From a virus, in IMG/VR virus record IMGVR_UViG_3300037189_033826, positions 1 to 62,556 of that record: 62,556 nt of DNA, one strand, 5' to 3'. The notes under the pieces were generated by a model. It did no database searches and was not told where the DNA came from. It saw nothing but the letters and a program-made list of their open reading frames with translations. Shown here piece by piece: positions 8,067 to 16,638 of the stretch. The translations under genes were made by a program, and so were the position numbers. Position 1 is the stretch's first letter; each line of letters opens with the position of its first letter.

Positions 8067-8393
8067 ATGAAGAAAACTAAAAGTCAGATGCAAAAGGAAA
8101 TGCAAGACGGTTATGAATTAAAATTTAATATGATAATGGCGTTATTAGGTTCGGAGAAAATGTTTCGATTCATTATTGATCTTTTTAAAAAAGAAATTTC
8201 ATCATGTGATGATGAAATCAAAAGAGAAATTCATTATTATACAAATGAAAGTGACGCATATAGAAGTCAAAAAGCCGACGCTCGTAAATTAGTCAAAAAA
8301 CTAAAAGCGGATAATCAAAAACGTAAAAATATGCTAAAGAAGATGGAAAAGATGTCTTCAGACTTCTTTAAACTAAAAGAGTCATTAATATGA
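8067..8393 (+). CDS. Hypothetical coiled-coil protein, 108 aa
   Basis: Lys/Glu-rich protein with heptad-like stretches across most of its length, particularly the C-terminal half (repeated KK and K-x-x-x-L patterns), which suggests a coiled coil. It has a good ribosome site (AAAAAGGATAAAT before ATG 8067). It overlaps the next gene by the ATGA pattern. No family recognised. Confidence 0.72.
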   Translation: MKKTKSQMQKEMQDGYELKFNMIMALLGSEKMFRFIIDLFKKEISSCDDEIKREIHYYTNESDAYRSQKADARKLVKKLKADNQKRKNMLKKMEKMSSDFFKLKESLI

Positions 8394-8647
8394 TAATTTC
8401 TCAAAATCAAATTTTAGGATGCAAAATAAGAGCTGCCGAAGAAAAGTTCTATAAAAAACATAGAAAGCGATTTGAAGGCGGCTGGATTGTTCCAACCTCC
8501 AAAAAGAAATTAAAATTTCTTTCTAAGAAATTTAATATGTCTATCTTAGACATAAGTTATTTTCTTTCTTATTCGCGCTCTTGCACTCATTCTTGGAAGA
8601 AAGGCGCCTGTGAGCTTTGTCCGAAAACAAGCGCTTACGTTGGTTGA
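8390..8647 (+). CDS. Hypothetical basic protein, 85 aa
   Basis: Basic protein containing FYKKHRKRFEGGW and a C-terminal CTHSWKKGACELC segment with two Cys that might chelate metal with the His. The middle (KFLSKKFNMSILDISYFL) could be a helix-turn-helix-like pair. It is coupled to the coiled-coil gene upstream by an ATGA overlap. No firm function. Confidence 0.65.
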   Translation: MIISQNQILGCKIRAAEEKFYKKHRKRFEGGWIVPTSKKKLKFLSKKFNMSILDISYFLSYSRSCTHSWKKGACELCPKTSAYVG

Positions 8648-8660
8648 TTTAAAAGGATAA

Positions 8661-9419
8661 ATGATGAAAAATAAAAAAGATAACTTGGGCGACCGAATTA
8701 AAAGCAACTATGAAGATGCTTATCGAATTAATTTACCTAAACGCATGCCCGTTATAATTCGGCTTGACGGCTGCCATTTTTCATCCTATACTAAAGGATG
8801 TCAAAAGCCATGGGACCAAAGCCTCATCCAAGTCTTCAATGAAACGACGGCATATCTTTGTAAAAACATCCATGGTTGCAAATTAGGCTATACTCAGAGT
8901 GATGAAATTTCACTTCTTATTACAAACTATGATCAACTAAATACTCAAAGTTATTTTGATAATAATCTTCAGAAAATGGTTTCTGTTGCTGCATCTTTAG
9001 CTTCTTCTTATTTTACTTCTGTTTCTAATCTTATTTTTGGAAGAACCAAATTGGCTCAATTTGACGCCCGAGCCTTTGTTCTTCCAAAAGAAGAAGTCAA
9101 TAATGCTTTCATTTTTAGACAAAATGACGCAATGCGCAATTCGGTTCAGATGTTAGGTCGTTCTTTATATTCTCATAAAGAATTAAATGGCAAGAATTCT
9201 TCTCAAATTAAAGAAATGACATCTGCTAAAGGTAAACCTTGGGAAAATTTGCCTATCTCCGAACAACGAGGGCGTTGTATTGTTAAAGAAACTTATCTTA
9301 AAGATAACACAACAAGAAGTCGTTGGACTGTTGATAACAACATTCCTATCTTTTCTAAAGAGCCAGATTATATTAACAATTATGTTTGTCTAAAGTCTCT
9401 AGATGAAAAGGCTCATTAA
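8661..9419 (+). CDS. thg1: tRNA(His) guanylyltransferase / Thg1-like 3'-5' polymerase
   Basis: 252-aa enzyme of the Thg1/TLP family, which adds nucleotides in the 3'-5' direction to tRNA 5' ends. In eukaryotes it adds G-1 to tRNA-His; bacterial and phage relatives repair 5'-truncated tRNAs. The metal-binding palm residues are visible: RLDG (D36) and GYTQSDEISLLI (D81-E82), with HFSSYTKG in between. The length fits a Thg1 core domain. Two adjacent ATGs (8661, 8664) follow AAAAGGATAA. Together with the three RNA ligases and two end-healing enzymes near 50-60 kb it points to tRNA repair. Confidence 0.93.
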   Translation: MMKNKKDNLGDRIKSNYEDAYRINLPKRMPVIIRLDGCHFSSYTKGCQKPWDQSLIQVFNETTAYLCKNIHGCKLGYTQSDEISLLITNYDQLNTQSYFDNNLQKMVSVAASLASSYFTSVSNLIFGRTKLAQFDARAFVLPKEEVNNAFIFRQNDAMRNSVQMLGRSLYSHKELNGKNSSQIKEMTSAKGKPWENLPISEQRGRCIVKETYLKDNTTRSRWTVDNNIPIFSKEPDYINNYVCLKSLDEKAH

Positions 9420-9434
9420 ATAAGGGGATTTACT

Positions 9435-9638
9435 ATGAATGTATATTTTATTACTCTTAAAGAAAAGAAGTCTGGTTGGACTCATGAATTTACGGTTATT
9501 GCTAGCTCTAAAAAAGAGGCGTTAAAAGAAGCTGAAAATTATGCTTTAAAATGGATTGGAAGCACTTGTAAAATGAAGAAGGTTTCATGTAAGAGTATTA
9601 AGAATAAGACAATTTTACTATATAATGGAAAATCTTAA
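9435..9638 (+). CDS. Hypothetical protein, 67 aa
   Basis: Small basic protein that opens with the strand-like MNVYFITLKEKKSGWTHEFTV followed by a helix (SSKKEALKEAENYALKW), a pattern seen in small phage proteins of unknown role. The ribosome site is AAGGGGAT before ATG 9435. Its stop overlaps the next small gene by one base. Confidence 0.68.
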   Translation: MNVYFITLKEKKSGWTHEFTVIASSKKEALKEAENYALKWIGSTCKMKKVSCKSIKNKTILLYNGKS

Positions 9639-9817
9639 TGAAAATAAGAACATTTCTAAATAAAGATTATGGGGCGTATGTTAAAGTTTATCGTCCTAAA
9701 AATGAGCCGTGGCTATTCGATTTAAATTTTTTCGATGGCGACAGGACCGAGGAGGAGTTATCTTCTCTTATAACGCTCTTGCAAAACGCCCTTGCTTATG
9801 CCAAAAGCAAAGAATAA
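9638..9817 (+). CDS. Hypothetical small protein, 59 aa
   Basis: Open frame with ATG overlapping the previous TAA (TAATG) and TAA at 9815-9817. It encodes about 59 residues beginning MKIRTFLNKDYGAYV and ending in a short helix LLQNALAYAKSKE. The tight fit between its two neighbours (next ATG 5 nt later) makes it a real gene despite its size. Function unknown. Confidence 0.65.
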   Translation: MKIRTFLNKDYGAYVKVYRPKNEPWLFDLNFFDGDRTEEELSSLITLLQNALAYAKSKE

Positions 9818-9821
9818 TAAA

Positions 9822-10142
9822 ATGAAGCAATATTTCATTTCTTATCAGGCTTATCGTTTATATCCATTCCCTCCAAATACATGGACGCCTCGAAATGATA
9901 TCATTTCTATTCATCCATTGCAATGGCAATTAACTGTTGGCAAACCAGATTACGTTCTTTTAAATTGGCGAGAATTATCAGAGAAAGATATAAGTGTGGT
10001 TGTTGAAGGGCAAGCAGTCAGTCAACCCATTACAACGGCGGGAGCGTCGTTTGAGAGCATTTTATTTTTCGGTATAGGCGCTTTTGGAATTGCAACATAT
10101 CTGTTGGCGCTTGTCTCTCGCCTGATACCGGCGATTCCATAA
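9822..10142 (+). CDS. Hypothetical protein with C-terminal hydrophobic segment, 106 aa
   Basis: It starts at ATG 9822 right after the preceding stop. The first 65 residues are soluble and aromatic-rich (NTWTPRNDIISIHPLQWQ). The last 35 contain a long hydrophobic run (ILFFGIGAFGIATYLLALV) that could be a tail-anchor membrane helix. The DNA of the C-terminal part is less AT-rich than its surroundings, which may mark a join or acquired segment. It directly precedes the homing endonuclease region. Confidence 0.6.
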   Translation: MKQYFISYQAYRLYPFPPNTWTPRNDIISIHPLQWQLTVGKPDYVLLNWRELSEKDISVVVEGQAVSQPITTAGASFESILFFGIGAFGIATYLLALVSRLIPAIP

Positions 10143-10183
10143 TCTGATTGATATGAACAAATGAGTATGCTTGCCATAAATGA

Positions 10184-10206
10184 CTGCGATGCGCAGAATT
10201 CTTTTG
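10184..10206 (+). terminator. Weak terminator-like hairpin
   Basis: CTGCG (10184-10188), loop ATG, CGCAG (10192-10196), followed by AATTCTTTT. It lies in the 140-nt gap between the 9822 gene and the LAGLIDADG gene. The stem is only 5 bp, so this is a weak candidate. A second small stem ACCAA-CTA-TTGGT (10257-10269) lies nearer the endonuclease start. I see nothing else in this gap. Confidence 0.3.
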
Positions 10207-10282
10207 CCTGCCTTGCACTTACCTAGACGAATTTGATTTGATATATATTTCTTTACCAACTATTGGTGAGAACGGGGAGTAT

Positions 10283-11281
10283 ATGTTACCTTTAAAAATC
10301 AAAGAGATAGATGAGCTTTATAATTCTGGATTGTCGCAAATAAAAATAGCAAAACTGTATAAAACAACAGCTAGTGCCATTTGTACATTTATGAAGACAA
10401 ATGGTATAAAAGCTAGAAATTTATATGATGCAAATTCTTTACGAATAAATATTACTGAAAATCAAGTTGATAACATATGGACATTATATAATGAAGGTTT
10501 TAATAGAGAAGAAATTGCGGTTAAAATGAATTTAACACCTTGGACTGTCAGAAAGACAATACAGGGAAAATGTAGGAAGCTTGGAGAATCTTTAAAATTA
10601 AAACGTAAGAAAAATACCATTTTATTATCTTATGAACAAGAACAGCTAATTCTTGGTTCTCTTTTGGGCGATGCGTGCCTTCATAAAAGAAAAAATAGAG
10701 ACGCCTATGATTTTACGGTAGGGCATTGTTTAGAGCAAAAAGAATATTTAATTCATAAATGCAATGTATTAAATTCAAATTTACGATCCTACATAAAAGG
10801 CGAAGAGAGTTATTCTCGTGGAAAAGAATTTTTTGTTACCTCATATAATAACAAATATGAGCTTGAAAGAATTTATAAAATGTGTTTTAAAAATGGTGTT
10901 AAAACAGTTAATGAGGAATGGATGTCTAAATTAGACATATTGGGAATAGCCTATTGGTTTATGGATGACGGATCTTCTCATAGTCATAAAAGCACTGTAA
11001 ATGTTAATTTTTCAACTTTGTCATTTCCTAAATCAGATTTAAAAATTTTACAAGAAAAATTAAAAGAATTTGGTCTTGAGAGCACCATCTGTCATCATCG
11101 AGATGGGTATAACTATACCATATCTCTACGTCAAAAATCTGTAAATAAATTTATGAATTTAATTTCTCCTATTGTAAATACAATACCTTGCATGCAGTAT
11201 AAGATAAAAAATAGAAAATTTGAGCCAGATTTTAAATTTTCTAGTAAAAAAATAAAAATGGAAAATGGCATTTATGAATAA
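10283..11281 (+). CDS. LAGLIDADG homing endonuclease with N-terminal HTH repeats
   Basis: Free-standing homing endonuclease of 332 aa. Two LAGLIDADG helices are recognisable as LILGSLLGDAC and LGIAYWFMDDGSS; their acidic ends hold the catalytic residues. The N-terminus carries two helix-turn-helix-like segments (YNSGLSQIKIAKLYKTT and YNEGFNREEIAVKMNLT) that could add DNA specificity. I chose ATG 10283 for its GGGGAG ribosome site; 10238 is an in-frame alternative. The flanking genes are uninterrupted, so it is neither an intein nor intron-borne. Its end overlaps ligA, suggesting insertion just upstream of that conserved gene. Confidence 0.85.
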   Translation: MLPLKIKEIDELYNSGLSQIKIAKLYKTTASAICTFMKTNGIKARNLYDANSLRINITENQVDNIWTLYNEGFNREEIAVKMNLTPWTVRKTIQGKCRKLGESLKLKRKKNTILLSYEQEQLILGSLLGDACLHKRKNRDAYDFTVGHCLEQKEYLIHKCNVLNSNLRSYIKGEESYSRGKEFFVTSYNNKYELERIYKMCFKNGVKTVNEEWMSKLDILGIAYWFMDDGSSHSHKSTVNVNFSTLSFPKSDLKILQEKLKEFGLESTICHHRDGYNYTISLRQKSVNKFMNLISPIVNTIPCMQYKIKNRKFEPDFKFSSKKIKMENGIYE

Positions 11282-13157
11282 AATTCAAGATTTAGAATTT
11301 AAAATAATTAAAGCTAGAAATGATTATTATAATAATCAGAGTAATATTAGCGATCTTTTGTATGATACTTGGATTGAAGAATTATCAAAATTAGATCCTA
11401 AAAATATCGCCATTATAGGAATAGGTAGTGAGCCCATTTCTCAATGGGAAAAGTATACACACTTAGTTCCAATGGGATCATTAAATAAATGTCATACTCA
11501 TGATGAGTTTATTCATTGGAAAAAAAAATATGCAAATGATGATGAAATTCTTGTCACTCTTAAATTAGATGGTTTGTCAGTTTCATTGATTTATGAAAAT
11601 GGAATTTTTATTAAAGGAGTTAGTCGAGGAAGCGGTAAAACTGGAGAATTATTAACATCTAATGTTGCTAAGATGATAGGCGTCCCTTTAAGATTAAATA
11701 AAAAAATTAATGCCTCGATTCGAGGAGAAATTCTTTTATCTAAAGAAAATTTCATTAAATATTTCAGCGAATATAGCAATGAAAGGAACGCTTGTTCTGG
11801 CATATCAAGAAGATATGATGGCGCAGGCTCAGACAAATTAAATGTAATGGCGTATGAAATTATTACAGATTACGAAGATTGTAAAACGTATGACTCTCAA
11901 TTTAAATTATTAAAAAAATTAGAATTTGATGTTCCAGATTTTATTGTGGTTAAAAATGAAAAAGATGTTTTAAATTTTAAAAATAACTATCAGTCTAAAC
12001 TAAGAGATGATTTTAAGTTTTGTTTAGACGGGTTAGTTATTCATAATAATGATTTATTCAAACATCAAAAATTTGGATCATCTAATGATAGACCATATTG
12101 TTCTATTGCTTATAAATTTGATTCCATTGCCAAAGAAACATCTATACGTGATATTAAAATCCAAGTTGGAAATTCTGGGAGAATAACTCCCGTCGCAATA
12201 TTTGAGCCTAAAATTAATTTAATGGGAGCAGATGTAGAAAAAGCTTCACTACATAATTTTTCTAATATAGTTGATATGGGTATTGGAATTGGAGCGACAG
12301 TTTTAGTTTGCAGGAGTGGCGACGTCATTCCATTTGTTGAAGAAGTAACGAATAAACCTAAAGAAATTTTTCAACCACCAATTAATTGCCCAGAATGTAA
12401 TGTTAAATTAATTTCTGTAGGAGAATACATCCAATGTCCCAACACTAAATATTGTTTTGCCCAAATTTCTGGAAGAATCAAAAATTGGGTTAAAGAGCTT
12501 AATATTCTAGAGCTTGGAGAATCATTAATTGAAAAACTAATTAATTCTGGTTTAGTTTCAGATGTTTCAGACCTTTATACTTTAACAGTTGAAGGCTTGG
12601 CGTCATTAGATCGAATGGGAGAGAAATCTGCCAAAAATGTTTACGATTCGATTTGGAAAAACAATCCGGTCCCCCTTGAATTAGTCATTGGAGGACTTAG
12701 TATTCCTTTGATCGGCTCCAGCACGATCAAACTGCTAATCGAAGCCGGTTATGATAACTTAGATAAGTTACTAGCTTGCTCCTTAAAAGAGATGGAAAAT
12801 GTCAAAGGAATTGGTCCGGCTAGAGCCGAATCATTATTCAATGGTCTTATTCAATATGAAGATGTTTTAAATGATTTAATTTCAAATGGTTTAAAAATTA
12901 AAGAAAAGATTGTTGGAGTTTTATCCAATTCTGGCGTTGCTTTTACTGGTTCAATGAAGATGAAGCGGGCATTATTGGAACAAATGGTTATTGATGCCGG
13001 AGGCAATGTTAAGAGTTCTGTTGGAAAGTCAACAACTTATCTTGTTATTGATGATGTTAATTCAACATCGAGCAAGGCAGTTAATGCTAAAAAGTTTGGA
13101 ACAAAGCTCATTTCAGAGGATGATTTCTTAAAATTAATTGGTAAACAATGTCATTAA
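11274..13157 (+). CDS. ligA: NAD+-dependent DNA ligase LigA
   Basis: Complete 627-aa ligase that seals nicks in DNA using NAD+. Domains in order: the Ia NMN-binding region with SDLLYD, the nucleotidyltransferase domain with the adenylated Lys in KLDGLS (K97), an OB fold, a Cys4 zinc finger (CPECNVKL and CPNTKYC), helix-hairpin-helix repeats (near VKGIGPARAESLF), and a C-terminal BRCT domain (GVAFTGSMKMKR to KLISEDDFLKL). ATG 11274 lies inside the end of the endonuclease gene; 11265 is an in-frame alternative. It overlaps the next gene by 10 nt. It would serve replication, recombination and repair of phage DNA. Confidence 0.95.
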   Translation: MNKIQDLEFKIIKARNDYYNNQSNISDLLYDTWIEELSKLDPKNIAIIGIGSEPISQWEKYTHLVPMGSLNKCHTHDEFIHWKKKYANDDEILVTLKLDGLSVSLIYENGIFIKGVSRGSGKTGELLTSNVAKMIGVPLRLNKKINASIRGEILLSKENFIKYFSEYSNERNACSGISRRYDGAGSDKLNVMAYEIITDYEDCKTYDSQFKLLKKLEFDVPDFIVVKNEKDVLNFKNNYQSKLRDDFKFCLDGLVIHNNDLFKHQKFGSSNDRPYCSIAYKFDSIAKETSIRDIKIQVGNSGRITPVAIFEPKINLMGADVEKASLHNFSNIVDMGIGIGATVLVCRSGDVIPFVEEVTNKPKEIFQPPINCPECNVKLISVGEYIQCPNTKYCFAQISGRIKNWVKELNILELGESLIEKLINSGLVSDVSDLYTLTVEGLASLDRMGEKSAKNVYDSIWKNNPVPLELVIGGLSIPLIGSSTIKLLIEAGYDNLDKLLACSLKEMENVKGIGPARAESLFNGLIQYEDVLNDLISNGLKIKEKIVGVLSNSGVAFTGSMKMKRALLEQMVIDAGGNVKSSVGKSTTYLVIDDVNSTSSKAVNAKKFGTKLISEDDFLKLIGKQCH

Positions 13158-14323
13158 AAAATAAATTCAATTCTTTCTTAAAAAAGCAAGAAGAAGCAAA
13201 GTCAAACCTTCGAGAAGTCATCATTCACAACCGAGAGGCGATTAATCTCGGATATAATGTTGTTCACGCTCTAAAAAACTTCTATGTTGAAAAGACTCCA
13301 TATTCTTTGGCTGAGGGAGCCATTGACATTCTTCGAGAAATGATTTTAGACAAAGCATTTTTTGCCGGAGAATACTTTACAGAAAAGAATGGTTGGGTAA
13401 TGGTTACCTTTGGACGATTCTCGTTAGATGGCTTTTTCCGAAGCGTTATTGAAAAATACCCATCAAAGCCCTTTCGTTTTGAAAATGATTCTGCCAAGGT
13501 TCGATTTGTTCAATTACCATTTGCCGAAGTTGCTTATGTTGAAAGTTCTAGTAATGATGGTATTTTTTATCGTCAAGGAGAAACGACTTCCGAAGCTGTT
13601 TTTGAATTCTTGGTTGATGAAAAATTCAAAGAGGTCAATTCCAATTTTATTGGATTTGGCTATGCTCAAAATAAAAAGAACTTTAATGAGCCAGATACTG
13701 CCAGCATTTATGCTGAGCCTTTAAATGCCATTGAAAGCCCAAAGGCAGACTATTATACTAAATACATTCGAAAATACCTAGATAAGGGAATTTCACGTTC
13801 GCTTCTTTTATACGGAAGTCCTGGGACTGGAAAAACTTCTGTTAGTCAGGCTATTGTTAAAAATCTTGGATTTAGAACTCTCAAATTTAGATTTGATCAT
13901 ACGTATGATTATAATTTATTTTATTTCTTAATTACTCAATTCAAGATAGAAGCCGTTATTTTAGATGATTTCGATCAAATCAATGCAGATAAAGAGGTTT
14001 TAGAGCTTTTAGAGATGTTAAAGCGAGAAACCAAGCTTGTTATTGGAATCGTTAATTCTCTTCAAGAGTTTCATCCAGCAATCCTTCGTCCTGGTCGGAT
14101 GGATGAAATTATTCTAATTGATGCTTTGGAGCCAGAAGTTGTCAAGCAATTACTTGGTCCTCTTCATGAGAGATTTGGAGAAAGAGTTGCTAATTGGCCA
14201 GTTGCTTATATTAATGAATTAGTTGCGCGTTCTCAGGTTGTCACTGACGAAGAGCTAGAAGAGGCTTATGTCACCTTAGATAAAAGAGCCGTAGATCAGA
14301 AGACCGAAGAAGAAGGCTATTGA
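13148..14323 (+). CDS. AAA+ ATPase
   Basis: 391-aa protein with a C-terminal AAA+ module: Walker A GSPGTGKT (residues 223-230), Walker B AVILDDFDQI, and ILRPGRMDEI, which resembles the arginine-finger/sensor-2 region of BCS1- and spastin-like AAA proteins. The N-terminal 200 residues are an uncharacterised substrate or adaptor domain. It overlaps the ligA stop by 10 nt, so it is coupled to it. Possible roles are remodelling of protein or nucleoprotein complexes; the target is unknown. The C-terminal 25 residues are acidic. Confidence 0.85.
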   Translation: MSLKNKFNSFLKKQEEAKSNLREVIIHNREAINLGYNVVHALKNFYVEKTPYSLAEGAIDILREMILDKAFFAGEYFTEKNGWVMVTFGRFSLDGFFRSVIEKYPSKPFRFENDSAKVRFVQLPFAEVAYVESSSNDGIFYRQGETTSEAVFEFLVDEKFKEVNSNFIGFGYAQNKKNFNEPDTASIYAEPLNAIESPKADYYTKYIRKYLDKGISRSLLLYGSPGTGKTSVSQAIVKNLGFRTLKFRFDHTYDYNLFYFLITQFKIEAVILDDFDQINADKEVLELLEMLKRETKLVIGIVNSLQEFHPAILRPGRMDEIILIDALEPEVVKQLLGPLHERFGERVANWPVAYINELVARSQVVTDEELEEAYVTLDKRAVDQKTEEEGY

Positions 14324-14343
14324 CGGCGCGTTATAGTTAGAGC

Positions 14344-14892
14344 ATGAATTATGTACTCACATCAGAAGATCTTAAGCAAGCCGAAGAATTTGCCAATAAA
14401 ATTGACGTCAATCATTACTCTGGTCGAAATCAATTCGACGATCAAAAGAAAAGATTCGACCAGAAGGTCGGTAAACTAGGTGAATTGGCGACTTATTCTT
14501 ACTTAAAAGATAAGGTAAATAATTTAAGCTATCCAGATTTTGAAATTTATGATTCTAGTAATAAAAATTGGAATCATGATTTGACCGGAGAGAACGTTAA
14601 TATTCATGTGAAATCTCAAAACATCATTCAAAGCATAGAATTTTCGACCTCTTTTATTTTTGAAAAGTCAGATTCTCATATTTTTAAGAATTATTCGGAT
14701 AAAGACTATGTTTCTTTTGTTGTTATTAATTTAATTAATAAAACAGCTGACATTAAAGGAATAGTTAAATTAACCGAGCTTCATCGGTTAGATTTGTTTA
14801 AGGCGCCAAAACTATCAAAATTAGGATCGAAGCTCGCCGTTTATTATGACGATTTAGTTTCTTCCTCATTAGAGAGTTTATTCGCTATATGA
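14344..14892 (+). CDS. Putative PD-(D/E)XK nuclease-like protein
   Basis: 182-aa protein in which KVGKLGELATYSYLK supplies a Glu early in a helix, followed by a PDFEIYD segment and then HDLTGENVNIHVKSQN, where Asp and the VK pair could form the D...(E/x)xK nuclease motif. This arrangement resembles restriction-endonuclease-like folds, but it is a motif reading, not a proven match. It overlaps a Dam-like methylase by 4 nt, the order expected of a small restriction-modification pair. It could also be a nuclease aimed at host DNA. Confidence 0.5.
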   Translation: MNYVLTSEDLKQAEEFANKIDVNHYSGRNQFDDQKKRFDQKVGKLGELATYSYLKDKVNNLSYPDFEIYDSSNKNWNHDLTGENVNIHVKSQNIIQSIEFSTSFIFEKSDSHIFKNYSDKDYVSFVVINLINKTADIKGIVKLTELHRLDLFKAPKLSKLGSKLAVYYDDLVSSSLESLFAI

Positions 14893-15713
14893 ATTCTTCC
14901 CCCTTTAGGTATCCAGGCGGAAAATCTAAAATGATTCCTATTATTATGGAATATTTAGAGCCGCTATTAGAAAATGAAAATGAATTCTGCGATGTTTTCA
15001 CAGGTGGTGGTTCGGTTGCTTTAGCTGTTGCGGAAAAATATCCTAACCTTAACATTATTCTAAATGACAAAGATACATGGATTTATTCTTTTTGGGATGT
15101 GGTTTCTGGCAAATCAACTCAGTATTTAGATGATTTATTAAAATTGATTGAGACTCCTGTTACGATTGAGTTGTTCAATCAATTAAATGATCAAGAAGAT
15201 GATTCTATTCTCGGTTCAGCGTATCGAGCACTATTTTTTAATAGAGCTTGTTTTAGCGGAATTGTTAAGAAAAAAGACAACAAAGTTTTAAGTTCTCCAA
15301 TTGGAGGAAGGCAACAGTTAAGCAAATATAAAGTTAATTGTCGATATAATTCCAAAAAACTTCAATCTAAAATTATTAAGATAAATAAATTATTGTCAGG
15401 AAGAACTCAGGTTCTCAATCAAGACATTAATGATTATTTAATTGATGCAACTTGTCCCGTCTATTGCGATCCTCCGTACTTTTTAGCCGGAGAAGAGTTG
15501 TACTCTGAATATATGAAATTAAAAGAGCATATGATGATGGCAGATCTTTTAAAGAAAAGAAAGCCTAATTGGATTTTATCTTATGATGATGCTCCAATCA
15601 TTCGAGAATTATATAAAGATAATAAAGTCATAGACTTGGCTGCCAGGTATTCTATTAATGGCGTTAAAAATCAGTGGAGTAAAAAGAATGAACTCCTGAT
15701 ATTAGGGACTTGA
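14889..15713 (+). CDS. dam: D12-class DNA adenine methyltransferase (Dam-like)
   Basis: 274-aa SAM-dependent N6-adenine methylase. It opens with FRYPGGKSK (a D12-class hallmark), then DVFTGGGSVALA (SAM-binding motif I) and CDPPYF (the DPPY catalytic motif IV), with the order of motifs as in Dam/T4 Dam. The length is standard for the class. It overlaps the putative nuclease upstream by ATGA. The likely role is protection of phage DNA against restriction, or marking for its own nuclease; the recognition site cannot be read from sequence. Confidence 0.92.
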   Translation: MNSSPFRYPGGKSKMIPIIMEYLEPLLENENEFCDVFTGGGSVALAVAEKYPNLNIILNDKDTWIYSFWDVVSGKSTQYLDDLLKLIETPVTIELFNQLNDQEDDSILGSAYRALFFNRACFSGIVKKKDNKVLSSPIGGRQQLSKYKVNCRYNSKKLQSKIIKINKLLSGRTQVLNQDINDYLIDATCPVYCDPPYFLAGEELYSEYMKLKEHMMMADLLKKRKPNWILSYDDAPIIRELYKDNKVIDLAARYSINGVKNQWSKKNELLILGT

Positions 15714-15751
15714 TGCCCTATTAGGGATATCACGAAAGGTAATAAATAATT

Positions 15752-16288
15752 ATGAAAGCTATTTCTAGAAAATTAGTTTCAGATTGGAAAGAGGCTCAGT
15801 CTGAAGCGGGCAGATTAAAATCTGAAATTATTGATCGCATTTATTATATTGTTGAAACTTGGTTTGCACTTTATGGAGCAAAGCTAGAGTGTTGTTATTT
15901 TGACTGTGCAAGCGAGAACGAATTTGGCGATCTTGACAGAAATATGGATGAAGATGTTGTCAGTAATTTATACACTGAGTGTAAGAATTTTCCCGATGAT
16001 AATGAGCTTGCATTCATTAATAAATATGGTGATGAGTATTCTTGGCAGGGAGAAATTCCGACTCGATGGTTATATGATGATTCTTTTAAAGATGAAATCA
16101 TTCAAGGAAAAGCCAAATATCTTCAGTTAGAAGAAGAACGTCTTGCTAAGAAAAAACAGGCTCTTTCCAATAAAAAAGTCAAAGATAAAAAATTAGTTGA
16201 TGATGCCATTAAGAAGCTTTCTAAAGATGAGCTTGCTGCCTTAAAAGAAATCTATCAAAATAGATTTGATTCATTCAAAAATAATTAG
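15752..16288 (+). CDS. Hypothetical protein, 178 aa, with tandem TAG stops
   Basis: Soluble acidic protein with a predicted helical Lys/Glu-rich C-terminal third (LEEERLAKKKQALSNKKV) likely to form a coiled coil. The ribosome site is AAAGG upstream of ATG 15752. It ends with two consecutive TAG codons followed by GAG and TAA, so any amber suppression would add only three residues. No domain recognised. Confidence 0.72.
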   Translation: MKAISRKLVSDWKEAQSEAGRLKSEIIDRIYYIVETWFALYGAKLECCYFDCASENEFGDLDRNMDEDVVSNLYTECKNFPDDNELAFINKYGDEYSWQGEIPTRWLYDDSFKDEIIQGKAKYLQLEEERLAKKKQALSNKKVKDKKLVDDAIKKLSKDELAALKEIYQNRFDSFKNN

Positions 16289-16326
16289 TAGGAGTAAAAT
16301 AAACTCTCGATATTGGTCCAGTAATA

Positions 16327-16632
16327 ATGTTGTGCCCATTTTGTAAAAATGAATTGTATTTCAGACAAGCTTATGAATTAAGCTGCGGGGCAAAAGTTTG
16401 CATCTACCAATACCTATATTTTTCATATATAGACCTTCATTGTTTTAGAATTTTTAATTTAAAAATTCATTATAATATAAATCATTATCCATATAATCTT
16501 GTGATTCTCAAAGAAAGAGAAGTGGTCTTTCAAACAAATTATGATATTGGTTTTGATCCTCTAGATTGCTTAACTTATGAGAACGAAGAGGTTCTTTTAG
16601 CAAAAATGAATGAAAGACTAATTTTTAGTTAA
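16327..16632 (+). CDS. Zinc-ribbon-like small protein with LIFS tail
   Basis: 101-aa member of the zinc-ribbon-like family found in tandem at 47112-49841. The N-terminal knuckle is MLCPFCKNEL; the second Cys pair is reduced to a CGAKVC segment. The C-terminus is ENEEVLLAKMNERLIFS with the shared penultimate Phe. It stands just before three paralogs of a different family that carry the same kind of tail. Confidence 0.72.
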   Translation: MLCPFCKNELYFRQAYELSCGAKVCIYQYLYFSYIDLHCFRIFNLKIHYNINHYPYNLVILKEREVVFQTNYDIGFDPLDCLTYENEEVLLAKMNERLIFS

Positions 16633-16638
16633 ATAATT

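Noticed and set aside
10238-11281. LAGLIDADG frame as part of an intein or group I intron
   Set aside because: The neighbouring genes are complete on either side and no intein splice blocks or split gene flank it.
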